From contig CAJUTA010000028.1 of the NCBI GenBank assembly GCA_910589685.1, positions 1-33,703 on the forward strand: 33,703 nucleotides of DNA, given 5' to 3'. Positions 9,970 through 18,591 of this stretch are shown here, one piece after another; position 1 is the stretch's first letter; every line of letters starts with the position of its first letter. A program made the translations under genes and the position numbers. Under the pieces are notes generated by a model. That model saw only the letters and a list, made by a program, of their open reading frames with translations. It searched no databases and was not told where the DNA came from. Source of the DNA: an uncultured Ureaplasma sp. Its GTDB lineage: Bacteria > Bacillota_I > Bacilli_A > Mycoplasmatales > Mycoplasmoidaceae.

Positions 9970-10503
9970 ATGAAAGATAAAGTTAAACGACGTCGAATTG
10001 TAAATTCAAGAAAAATTAGAAGTATTCTAAATGATCAAAACTACACATCAGAATCTCATCAACAATATGAATTAGAACGTGAAAGATTACGATTAGAAGA
10101 AAAACAACAAGCAATTGATAAAATTGTTAGTTTACAATTAAAATTAAAGGTTGTAAAAGAAAAAAGCAAACAGTTAAATTCTGAATTCTTAAAAAATAAT
10201 CAAAACAAGTATAGTTCTTCTAGAGAATTTCATAATGCTTATAAAGATGCAAAACAAAAAAGAAATGAAATTGTTAATAATATAAAGAAAGAACTAAAAA
10301 CCGCCAAAAGAGACTACATCCAAAATTATGAAACATTTAGTTTTAAGATTCGTCGTTGATTTTTTGGAATGGGAAAAGAATTTAATCGTGTAACATGATT
10401 AGACAAAAAATCAGTTTTTACAAATTTAATAATTGTTATTAGTATTTCTGTTTTTTTAGCAATTATTTTTCTAATAATAGATGTAATATTTAGTCTTTTC
10501 TAA
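9970..10503 (+). CDS. secE: SecE preprotein translocase subunit with long N-terminal coiled-coil extension
   Basis: 177 residues, far longer than the about 60 of typical Gram-positive SecE. The last 50 residues are SecE proper: amphipathic GKEFNRVTWLDKKSVFTN, then one membrane helix LIIVISISVFLAIIFLII. The first 125 residues are highly charged and predicted helical (ELERERLRLEEKQQAIDKI, LQLKLKVVKEKSKQLN), probably a coiled coil on the cytosolic side. SecE clamps SecY in the translocation channel. Trp at 10360 and 10399 is TGA, which joins the extension and the SecE domain in one frame. Position between rpmG and nusG confirms the call. Confidence 0.92.
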
Positions 10504-10513
10504 GGAGTAATTT

Positions 10514-11251
10514 ATGAGTAATAAAGTGTCAAAAAATTCTACAATTGAATATCAAGAACAACCAAAATGATATATTGTTACTGTTATTAGTGGTAATGAA
10601 GATTCTGTTGTTAAAAATTTAAAAGGTAAAATTGCATCATATGGTTACAATGATTCTGTAATTGATATTAGAGTTGTTAAAGAAAAAGTAATAACTATCG
10701 AAGATTTCCCTGCAGATAAAGCACCTGCTAATGTTGGAAGAAATACAAGAAATATCCAATGAAAAACAATTGAAAAAAATGGTAAAACAATTTACCAAAA
10801 AATTAAAACAGAAGATCGTAACAAATTTGGTGGTTATATTTTTATCAAAATGTTTATGGATGATAAAATTTGATTCATCATTCGGAATACACAACTTGTT
10901 ACAGGAATTATTGGTTCATCTGGAAAAAACACTAAACCAATTCCAGTAAGTGATGAAGAAATAGAAAAAATATTAAATCATGATGAACACAATATTGATG
11001 AAATCAATGACTCTCATCCAGAAATTACTAAAATTTATAATGAAGATAATTCAATCATTATGGAATCAGTTGTATATTCAACAGATTTAGTTATAGGTGA
11101 TGAAGTTCGTGTAATTGCAGGAAATACAGTTGGTGAAGAAGGAACTATTATTGCTTTAAACAACACCAAAGGTTTAGCAACTGTTAGAATGGAAATTTTT
11201 AATCGTATAACAAATATTGAAATACCATATTCAAACTTGGAGAAAAAATAA
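10514..11251 (+). CDS. nusG: transcription termination/antitermination protein NusG
   Basis: 245 residues. NGN domain begins KWYIVTVISGNEDSVVKNL and continues NKFGGYIFIKMFMDDKIWFIIRN...VTGIIGSSGK; the KOW domain near residues 190-225 has GDEVRVIAGNTVGEEGTI. Between the two halves of NGN a charged insert of about 40 residues (ADKAPANVGRNT...) is longer than in E. coli. NusG binds RNA polymerase and ribosome or Rho/NusE. RBS TAAGGAG at 10501-10507 overlaps the secE stop. TGA Trp at 10568, 10760 and 10871. It is not followed by rplK/rplA as in many genomes but by a ZIP transporter. Confidence 0.95.
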
Positions 11252-11258
11252 TTTTCAA

Positions 11259-12200
11259 ATGAATTATCAGCTTACAACATTTATTAACATTTTAATATTA
11301 CTCTCGATGGCAGTTGGTGCTCCGGCATTAGTAATAACATTATTGTCTATTTTTAATGTAAAAATTAAAAAAGAATGAAAAGTATATTTGTATGCTTTTA
11401 CTGCTGGATTATTAATAATTCTTGGAACTGTTGGTTTCATTAATGAAGCAATTATGCATTCAAAAGAAAATTTTGTCTATGAATCAACTCAACACTCTCA
11501 TGAATCTTTAAGCGTGATTGATACATTACAAATTATTGGAGTAGTTGCAGGTGGTGCTATCATTGGAACAACAATTACAATTTTAAGTCGTTATATTTTT
11601 ACTAGAATTGTTCAGAAAAAAGCAAATATTGGTTCAGAAAAAAGTTCTTGTATTCATGAATCACACATGAGTCATAATCATAATGATTTTATTTTTAATG
11701 AATCTGATATTGACAATAAAAAACAAAAATGATTGCCTGTTTTATTGTTATGTGCACATCGTCTAATTGATGGTATTGCTTTAGGGTTCATGGCAAATAC
11801 TGGAAGTAATACAATTGCAGGATTTGAAAATTGAGGAATGATAGTTATTTTTGTTATTCACTTAATTCCTACAACTTTAGTAATTTATTTAATTCAATTA
11901 GATGTTCAAAATAATCGTCGTTGAAAAGCTTTATTTATTTCTATCTTGTTATTAATGATTATGATTCCATTTACAATACTAGGTGGTTTCTTAATTAATA
12001 ATATTCAAGCAATTTGATGATTGATGCCTTTATTTTATTCAATTAGTGGAACTCTTATGACACTTGGTGGAATATTAGAAGTTATTCCCGAATTCATTCA
12101 TATGAGAAATGCTAAAATTAGTGAATGAATTTGAATTGTTGTTTGACTAAGTGCAGCAGTAATCTTATCAATAATTCTATTATTAATTCATTCACATTAA
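11259..12200 (+). CDS. ZIP-family metal transporter
   Basis: 313 residues with about eight hydrophobic segments. Between the third and fourth helices lies a His-rich loop (HESHMSHNHND at about residue 130), typical of ZIP carriers. Helix 4 has CAHRLIDGIALGF and helix 5 has VIHLIPTTLVIY, corresponding to the ZIP HNxPEGxA and HExPxE metal-site helices, though D replaces E in the first. Later GGILEVIPEFIH fits the family's C-terminal helix. Probably imports Zn, Mn or Fe; specificity unknown. It follows nusG by 7 bases and is the last gene of the run; its terminator lies inside the opposing acpS. Confidence 0.82.
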
Positions 12201-12208
12201 TATTACTT

Positions 12209-12535
12209 TTATTTTTTAAAACAGATTGCAATTGCTACTGCAATCTGTTTTTCATATGAAATTGACAAAAATAATTCATAACCTGGTAAATGACAAATTG
12301 GAGCTTCACTTGTAAATTCAATTGAAATATCTTGAATATTAAATTTATGATTTGTTGCTTTAATAATTGCTTCTTTTAATGATCAAATGCCTGCATAATA
12401 TTGTGAACTAATATTTTTATTGCTACTAAATATTTCATATTCTTTTGGAGTCATATAACGTTGAAAAAAACCAGGAGTTTCAAACTCTGATCTTGTCAAA
12501 TCCACAACATCAATTCCAATTCCAAATAAATTCAT
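12209..12535 (-). CDS. acpS: holo-[acyl-carrier-protein] synthase
   Basis: 108 residues on the minus strand, found in an otherwise empty stretch. MNLFGIGIDVVDLTR contains the AcpS GIGxDxxxxxR motif with the Mg-binding Asp, and WSLKEAIIKA matches the second motif (W/F-xxKEAxxKA). The Trp is TGA. AcpS transfers 4'-phosphopantetheine from CoA to ACP, completing with fakA and plsX a path from scavenged fatty acid to acyl-ACP. It converges on the ZIP gene with 8 bases between stops; its last codons form the stem of a hairpin. TTTGGA precedes the ATG on the minus strand. Confidence 0.92.
12218..12251 (+). terminator. terminator of the fakA-to-ZIP run, inside the acpS coding sequence
   Basis: AAAACAGATTGCA (12218-12230) pairs perfectly with TGCAATCTGTTTT (12239-12251), loop of 8, then T and C. 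It starts 17 bases after the ZIP stop and ends in a T-run on the plus strand, while on the minus strand it lies within the last codons of acpS and is followed by TTTTAAAAAATAAAAG, so it may act both ways. Confidence 0.75.
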
Positions 12536-12550
12536 AATTATTCCAAATGA

Positions 12551-12556
12551 TATAAT
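12551..12556 (+). promoter_or_regulatory. -10 element of rnhC
   Basis: TATAAT only 12 bases before the rnhC ATG. A start 6-7 bases downstream would give a leader of about five or six nucleotides, with no Shine-Dalgarno sequence, so translation would be essentially leaderless. Confidence 0.6.
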
Positions 12557-12568
12557 AATTTTACATTA

Positions 12569-13576
12569 ATGAATTCAAATATTTTATCATTCAAGACAAC
12601 AAAAAAGATAATCAAGGATTTTGAAAAAAGATATTATCAATATCAAAATAAATCCAATTTTGCTAATCAATATATTCATAGTCAATATGTTTTTAATGAT
12701 GGATCTATAACATTCTACATAAATAAAAATAGCGAATATAAATGTGTTGTGCAAGCAAAAGAAATCAAAAGTTTCATTAATAAATATAAAAAAGAACTGG
12801 ATTATGAAATAATTCAAGAAAATGACAAGCAATCAAGTAATTTAAATTATGAAAATAATAATTTCAATCATCAATATATTATTGGAACAGATGAAGTTGG
12901 TGTAGGAGATTATTTTGGTGGAATTGTCGTTTGTGCAGTATATGTTGGTCCAAAACTAGCAAAATTATTAAGAAGTTGAGGAGTTGATGATTCAAAAAAA
13001 GTTAATGACAACAAAATCAAATCACTTGCTAAAAAGATTATGGCAATTGTTCCATATGAAAAAATATATATTTCTAACCAACAATATAACCAATTAATTA
13101 ATAAATTTAATAATAGCCATATTATTAAGACAATTGGTCATTTTCAAGTTATCAATCAACTACAACAAAAAATGTTAAGTGAAAAATGACCACTAGACAG
13201 TATTGTAATTGACAAATTTTCTAGTGAATATTCAATTAAAGAATATTTGAAAAAGATAAATGTTCATAATTATAATTTTAAAAATATTCAACTAATTGAG
13301 CATGCTGAATCACAAGTTATAGCTGTCGCTTGTGCATCAATTTTAGCTCGTTATTTTTTTCTTATAGAAATTGAAAAAATGAGTGAAAAATATCTTGATT
13401 CAGGTTCATTCCCATTGGGAGCTTGGAATAAAAAAATTGAAAATGAAATGATGAATTTAGTGCAAAAAAACAACATCAAAAATCAATTAGATTTTTATAA
13501 TTTCTTTGAAAATGTTGTTAAATTACATTTTAAAAATTCAAATAAAATTATTGAAAAAATAGAAAAGAAAAATTAA
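12569..13576 (+). CDS. rnhC: ribonuclease HIII
   Basis: 335 residues. The N-terminal about 90 residues correspond to the TBP-like substrate-binding domain of RNase HIII; the catalytic domain begins YIIGTDEVGVGDYFGG (D108, E109 of the DEXG motif), then DDSKKVND, a third acidic residue in IVIDKF (about D215), and HAESQVIAVACASILARYFF near 240. RNase HIII removes RNA from RNA:DNA hybrids such as R-loops and primers. TGA Trp at 12977 and 13187. The N-terminal domain and the DEVG form separate it from RNase HII. It appears to be a single-gene unit with its own TATAAT. Its TAA overlaps the stop of the opposing rpe in a shared TTAA. Confidence 0.94.
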
Positions 13577-14247
13577 TTACTTTGCAAATTGAACCAATTA
13601 ATTATACTTTTAATATCGTTAATATTATTTGCAAGAAAACTTCCACTAACAATATAATTTGATTGATTAACAACAATTGGAATTGTTTCGAAATTCATTC
13701 CACCATCTATTTCAATTAGAAGTGATCTATTTTTTTTTAAGCAATATTTTTGAATATCGATAATATTATTTAAACAAGAAGATTCAAATTTTTGACCACC
13801 TTTGCCTGGATATACACCCATAATTGTAATAAATTCACATTCATCTAAAAATCGAGAATAATCATCAAATTTAAAATTAGGGTTGATTGCGATTCCTTGT
13901 TTTATTTTCATTTCTTTAATTGCACTCAATGTTTGAAAAACCTCATAATCATTTTTACAAGCATCAAAATGAAAACAAATTGCATCAGTTAATTCATGAT
14001 TATATTTGAATATTTCATCCAAAGGATTAACTACCATCAAATGAACATGAGCCTTTAAATTGTTGTTGTGTCTTAAAAAGAATTGATAATCTTTTTCATC
14101 ATATGCTGAATTCTCAACATATTTTTTATCCATAACATCGAAATGAATATAATTAATAGACTCTTTATGAAAAATATCAAAATAAATTGGTCATTTACTT
14201 ATATCAAAAGACAATAAACTAGGAACTAATTCACACTTTTTCTTCAT
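13573..14247 (-). CDS. rpe: ribulose-phosphate 3-epimerase
   Basis: 224 residues. Start ATG 14247 (MKKKCELVPSLLSFDISKW) restores the conserved N-terminus across a TGA Trp. Landmarks: SLLSFD (family SILSAD), YIHFDVMDKKYVEN (HxDVMDGxFVPN), HVHLMVVNP, GVYPGKGGQKFES (MxVxPGFGGQxF) and LLIEIDGGMNFETIP (xxVDGGI). TIM-barrel enzyme that interconverts ribulose-5-phosphate and xylulose-5-phosphate in the non-oxidative pentose phosphate pathway. Slightly divergent, with 'VYPGK' for 'VNPGF'. It follows the HAD gene by 8 bases on the same strand and ends in the shared TTAA with rnhC. Confidence 0.92.
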
Positions 14248-14255
14248 AATTATGT

Positions 14256-15101
14256 TTATTGTTCTTGATTTTTGATTAAATTTAATAAATATTTAGCAAT
14301 TGCATCACTATTATTATCATCAATAATATTTTGTATTTCATTTTTCATTCAATCATTAGCATTGCCCATTAAAACTGGGTTACCAACATTTTTAAGAATA
14401 ATTAAATCATTTTCAGAGTCACCAAATGCATATGTATTTTCATTAGTAATTGATAGTTTCTTTTGAATGTATGAACAACCATTTCATTTTGATATTCCAT
14501 ATGAATCAGCTTCAATATAAATATCAGAAACATTAGAAATTTGAGCACTTTGAGAATTTCTAATATCATCAAATTTTGAATTTATCCTTTTAATAAGATC
14601 ACTTTCAGCTTTAATTGAAATATGCAAGATTTGTTTTTCCAAATCTTCTTCTAATTCTTCAATTGGACTAAAATGTTGAATGGTAGGTCCAAAAACAAAG
14701 AAACGACTATCTGTTATTTCATTAATATCATCACCAAAATAATAATTTTTTGATGTTCCATCTAAAAAACAAATATTTAATTGTCTTTTAACTTCTTTTG
14801 CCACTTCATAAAATTTTTGAACAATCTTACGGTCTAATGGTAAACCTAATGTTGTTAAAATTTCATTTTTTATATCTCAAACATAGTTACCATTAGCAAG
14901 AACTAAGAATCCATTTAATCCTGCAAGTTTAGCTATATCTATAATGTTTTGAGTAAAGCATCTACCTGTTGCTAAACAAAAAATATAATTATGATGTTTT
15001 AATTCTTCGATTGCTTTGATTGTTGATTCATTAATTGTTTTTTTATCATTCAATAACGTTCCATCAACATCAAAAAATACTAATTTACTATTACTTACCA
15101 T
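14256..15101 (-). CDS. Cof-type HAD-IIB phosphatase
   Basis: 281 residues. Motif I is FFDVDGTLLN (nucleophile D11, acid D13), motif II ATGR near residue 45, and motif IV AFGDSENDLIIL near 225; the middle is the type IIB cap. The gene crosses TGA Trp codons. Such enzymes dephosphorylate small phosphorylated metabolites (sugar phosphates, FMN, PLP); mollicutes carry several paralogues and the substrate cannot be read from sequence. It is first in a two-gene minus-strand operon with rpe, which may hint at a sugar phosphate, but that is only context. The start at 15101 has no strong ribosome binding site. Confidence 0.9.
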
Positions 15102-15153
15102 ACTTATTATTAATTATAAAGATTAATTCATAAGAATTTAATATTATATTATA

Positions 15154-15159
15154 TATAAT
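15154..15159 (+). promoter_or_regulatory. -10 element of the zinc-ribbon gene cluster
   Basis: TATAAT lying in TATTATATTATATATAATAG, 14 bases before the ATG at 15174. The implied leader is about seven nucleotides and lacks a Shine-Dalgarno sequence. Confidence 0.55.
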
Positions 15160-15173
15160 AGCATCAATAAACT

Positions 15174-15824
15174 ATGGCAACAAAAAGTACAAATACAAAA
15201 AATAGAGTATATTTTGCGCAACATAACAAGAAAAGTACAAATGTTCTAAGTAATAGAAATTTTTATGATGAAGTAATGTGTCCAAGATGTAGTGGTAAAT
15301 TTGAACTACGCGGCGACTTAAAAAATAATAATGCATATTATGAATGTAAAAAATGTCGATACACTTTGACATTTTTAGAATATCAAAAAAGATATATTAA
15401 TTTAAATTGACAAAAAACTATTGATTTAGGATTTAAATTATATAGTTGAGATGAATATTGTCCAATCTGTGGAAGTAAAAATCCATTCATAACATATTGT
15501 ATTAATCAATCTGTTGGAACTGAAGATTTATGTTTATTTTTACCATTCTTATTAGGAAGTGTCAAAAAATTAGATTATTTTTTAATAAAGTTTTGTGATT
15601 CCATTAATTTATTTCCTAATAATGATGGGCAATTAATTCCAACAATTTTTTGTAACAAATGTGACGCTCCATTTAATGGGGATTTCTTCATGGAAAGTTT
15701 TTTAAAGCAAAAAAAACTAGATTTAGAATACACTATTAAAAGAAAAATCATAAATAAATATATTGATTTAAAAGTGGAAGATATTACAAATTTATTAAAT
15801 AAATTGAAATATTTTGATAATTAA
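15174..15824 (+). CDS. double zinc-ribbon protein of unknown function
   Basis: 216 residues. Two pairs of cysteine knuckles are visible: CPRCSGKF and CKKCRYT (residues about 36-63), and CPICGSK with a much later CNKCDAPF (about 98 and 163). These would form two zinc ribbons, the second interrupted by a hydrophobic insert (LCLFLPFLLG). The C-terminal 40 residues are Lys-rich and helical. No catalytic motif is recognised. Zinc ribbons suggest nucleic-acid or protein binding. First gene of a four-gene plus-strand cluster; the next ATG begins one base after its TAA. A TATAAT close to the ATG implies a near-leaderless mRNA. Confidence 0.8.
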
Positions 15825-15825
15825 A

Positions 15826-16131
15826 ATGAAATTATTTTTAAAAAATTTATTTAATCATAAATATAAAATAATTTATTTAGAAAATTTCATTGAAAACAAT
15901 AAGTTTGATAAATGAAATGTTTTGGAATTTAAAAATGTAAATTATCATGAAAAAAAACATTTTCCACAATCTTATCAAATAGATTATTTAAAAAGAAATG
16001 AACAAATTCAAAATTTAAATAAAAATGATTTTTATATTATTAATGATGAATTTGTTATTGCGAGAATGTGAGCAAAACATTTACATAATCTTGGATTCAA
16101 ACATATAGCGATATTAATTTGAAGTGATTAA
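15826..16131 (+). CDS. rhodanese-like domain protein lacking the catalytic cysteine
   Basis: 101 residues starting MKLFLKNLFNH. The order of elements fits a single rhodanese domain: IIYLENFIE (usually DVR), HFPQSYQIDYL (family HIxGAxNIP), then DFYIINDEFVIARMWAKHLHNLGFKHIAILIW, where a rhodanese would have 'yvyCxxGxrSxxaaxxLxxxGfxnVxxLxGG'. The active-site Cys is absent (YIINDE), and the final GG is WSD. So it probably binds rather than transfers sulfur. TGA Trp three times. Begins one base after the zinc-ribbon gene, so the two are likely coupled. Confidence 0.7.
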
Positions 16132-16167
16132 GTAAAAATTCTATATGAAACTTTATTTATAAGTAAG

Positions 16168-16632
16168 ATGAAAAATAATAAAATTAACATTTTAATATAT
16201 ATTGCTCAAGTTATTAACAATGACAATGATATAAAAAATAATAAAGAATATTGTTTGATTAACAATTTGTTAATACAAAGAATATTTTTCTTTATTTTTG
16301 GATTATTTTATAAAAAATATGAAAGATCGTTAATTAAAAAACCTGATTTTAGAGCTTGAAAATATGGGGTTATTGAAGCTAATTACTATAAATGAGTAAA
16401 AATCAAAGATGAAGAATTTTTAAGTGTTTTTAACGCAAAAATTAATGATAATGAACTCCTATTTATTGAAAATATTATTAAAAAATTATCAAATAAAAAT
16501 CCGTGAGATTTGGTTGAATTATCACAAATTTCATATGCTTGATATCACAATCAAAATTCTGAAAATAATAAAATTGAAATAAATGATATCGTTAAATCAT
16601 TCAAATATCTTGAATTAAATTATTTATTATAG
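16168..16632 (+). CDS. Panacea/SocA domain (DUF4065) protein, possible antitoxin
   Basis: 154 residues. Diagnostic points of the DUF4065/SocA-Panacea domain are present: an N-terminal helix INILIYIAQVI, the LINNLLIQRIFFFIFGLFYKK helix (family LxKLLYxxxxxyL), FRAWKYGVIEANYY (family FxAWxyGPVxxxVY, Pro missing), and NPWDLVELSQISYAWYHN (family xxxxLxxxtHxxxpW). Known members are antitoxins (SocA; the Panacea group neutralising diverse toxins) or phage-associated proteins. Here it sits between a rhodanese-like gene and a DUF2156 gene, 10 bases before the latter. ATG 16168 has no clear ribosome binding site. That it is an antitoxin is inference; no classical toxin is recognised beside it. Confidence 0.75.
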
Positions 16633-16642
16633 AATCTCTAAT

Positions 16643-17560
16643 ATGAATGAAATTAAAATTAACACTTTAATTGATTTAAATTTAGAGAATTACATTCAAT
16701 TAACAAAATACATTGATAATCATGAATATGAAGACAAATTTACTAGCCCTGTTGCTTTATTTGGTTGAACATATTATGGATATGAATTTAAGTTTAGGAT
16801 TTGTGAAACTAATCAAGTTGTATTAATTTATATTAAAAATAAAAATAATCAATGAAGATTATGTTCATCTTTTTATGAACTGAAGAAATTAAATTTAAAT
16901 GAAATATATTCAATAATTGAAAAAGATTTGTTAGAACTAAATGGAAATTCAACTATCATATTTGATAACATCATTGAACAAATGATTAATGATTGAAAAA
17001 TAGATAGAAATAAACTAATTCAATTAAATTACTATTCAAACTATATTTACTTAACAGAAACATTCAAAACGCTTTCTGGTAGAAAATTACAGAAAAAAAG
17101 AAATCATTTAAATAATTTCATTAAACAAAATCATAACTATGAATTAATTAAACTAAATGATTTCAAAGATAAACAAATTCTTTTAGAATACATTGAAAAT
17201 CATAATAAGAGATACCAAAATAATGACAATATCTCAGAAATGAAATTTTATCGAGATTTGATTTTAAAAGAAATTGATGCAACAAATGATTATGTTGGAT
17301 TAATAGTTTTAATTAATAAAAAAATTGTTGGAATTACAATTTGTTATTTAAGAAAAGATATTTGTGAGATTGTCTTGGAAAAAGCAGAACACGAAATTAC
17401 TGGGTTGTACCAATTTTTAATTCAACAAAATTTGTTAGTTAATAATATTGAAAAAAAATATATTGATAGACAAGATGACGCCTTCGTTGAAGGTTTAAGA
17501 AAATCTAAATTATCTTACTATCCAATTGTTATAGTTACACGTTATTCTAGTAAGGTTTAA
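16643..17560 (+). CDS. DUF2156 (phosphatidylglycerol lysyltransferase C-terminal-like) protein
   Basis: 305 residues of tandem GNAT-like fold. In the second half SNYIYLTETFKTLSGRKL followed by QKKRNHLNNFIKQN is the DUF2156 signature (YxYxxexLxxlxGkkxxkKRNxlNxF), and near the C-terminus YIDRQDDAFVEGLRKSKLSYYP matches the conserved 'NxexDxGxxxLRxxKxxyxP'. Relatives include the catalytic domain of MprF, which transfers an amino acid from aminoacyl-tRNA to phosphatidylglycerol, but no membrane helices are present here, so the acceptor may be soluble. ATG 16643 starts 10 bases after the Panacea gene. The last 14 bases overlap the end of an opposing gene. Confidence 0.85.
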
Positions 17561-17885
17561 TAAAAAATCAAATAGTGAATTTCTTGTTGTAAACAACATC
17601 AAATTCATCATTTTTAACTAAGTAACTATAGTGAAAATCATAATATTGATTAAAAAATGTTAAAAAAATGACTTTTTGTTTCAATAATCTTTCTTGACGA
17701 TTAGAAATAAGGGAAAGATTGATCAATAAAACTTTCCATCAAGTTTTTTTGTATCATCTCATACGCTTAACATCATCAAAAAGAACTTCAAGCTTAGTAA
17801 TTGATAATGGTTGATTTTTGCTATAATTGTTTTGTATATTATGTAAATAATATTTTGATTTACTTTGATTTGTTTTTTTGCTCAT
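17547..17885 (-). CDS. 112-aa protein of unknown function
   Basis: Open on the minus strand from ATG 17885 (MSKKTNQSKSKYYLHN) to TAG at 17547, with three TGA Trp codons among them in RWYKKTWWKVLL. I do not recognise it. The first 25 residues are basic and polar; the rest alternates hydrophobic/aromatic and basic residues (KVIFLTFFNQYYDFHYSYLV) and could be a small alpha/beta domain. No signal peptide or clear membrane helix. Its end overlaps the DUF2156 gene tail to tail by 14 bases, and it fills an otherwise empty stretch, which together with good Trp-TGA use supports it as real. Confidence 0.65.
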
Positions 17886-17894
17886 AGTAATTTC

Positions 17895-17900
17895 TATAAT
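17895..17900 (+). promoter_or_regulatory. -10 element of truB
   Basis: TATAAT 22 bases upstream of the truB ATG; the leader would be about 15 nucleotides (ending AAAATAAATTT) with no Shine-Dalgarno sequence. Confidence 0.5.
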
Positions 17901-17922
17901 GATAACATCATAAAATAAATTT

Positions 17923-18591
17923 ATGGAAAAATCACAAAATAATTTAAAAATTTTACTAGTTAATAAACCATTACATTGAACATCAAATGATGTTGTTCAA
18001 AAAATTAAACATAAATATCATATTAAGAAAATTGGCCATGCTGGTACACTTGATCCATTAGCTAGTGGTTTATTAATTTTAGGAATAAACCAAGGAACAA
18101 AAGAAATTAATAATTTAATGTTAATGGAGAAAGTTTATCTTGCTAACATTGTTTTTAATTATGAAACGGATACTAATGATAATGAGGGTAAGATAGTCTC
18201 ATATCAAAAAAAAGATATTCAATTAGATAAAATTATTGATGCTTTAAATAAATTTAAAAATGAAATATATGAGCAAGTTCCACCTATTTACAGTTCTGTT
18301 AAAATAAATGGTAAACGAGCATATGAATTAGCAAGATCATCAAAAGATAATATTGTAATAAATCCAAAAATTGTAAAATTAATTGATTACAAAATAATTT
18401 CATTCAAGAATAATGAATTGATTATTGAATTGAAAACTTCAAAGGGATTTTATGTTCGAAGTCTTGCAAGGGATTTGGGAAGAGCAGTTAGAAACTTTGC
18501 AAATTTAACTAAATTAGTTAGAACTCAAATTGGAGAGTATAAAATAGAACAATCTTATAAATTGGAAAATCTAGATGAGATATTTAATTAG
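17923..18591 (+). CDS. truB: tRNA pseudouridine-55 synthase
   Basis: 222 residues, shorter than E. coli TruB because the C-terminal PUA-like part is missing, as in other mollicutes. LLVNKPLHWTSNDVV, then GHAGTLDPLASGLLIL with catalytic Asp44, QVPPIYSSVKINGKRAYELAR and KGFYVRSLARDLG are all family motifs. It makes pseudouridine 55 in the T-loop of tRNAs. TGA at 17980 is Trp. The 3' end overlaps ribF by 17 bases; truB-ribF is a widely conserved pair, here without rbfA in front. Confidence 0.95.

Noticed and set aside
10731..10949. Second plus-strand frame inside nusG
   Set aside because: The nusG frame read through TGA codons explains the whole region, and this frame has no recognisable domain.
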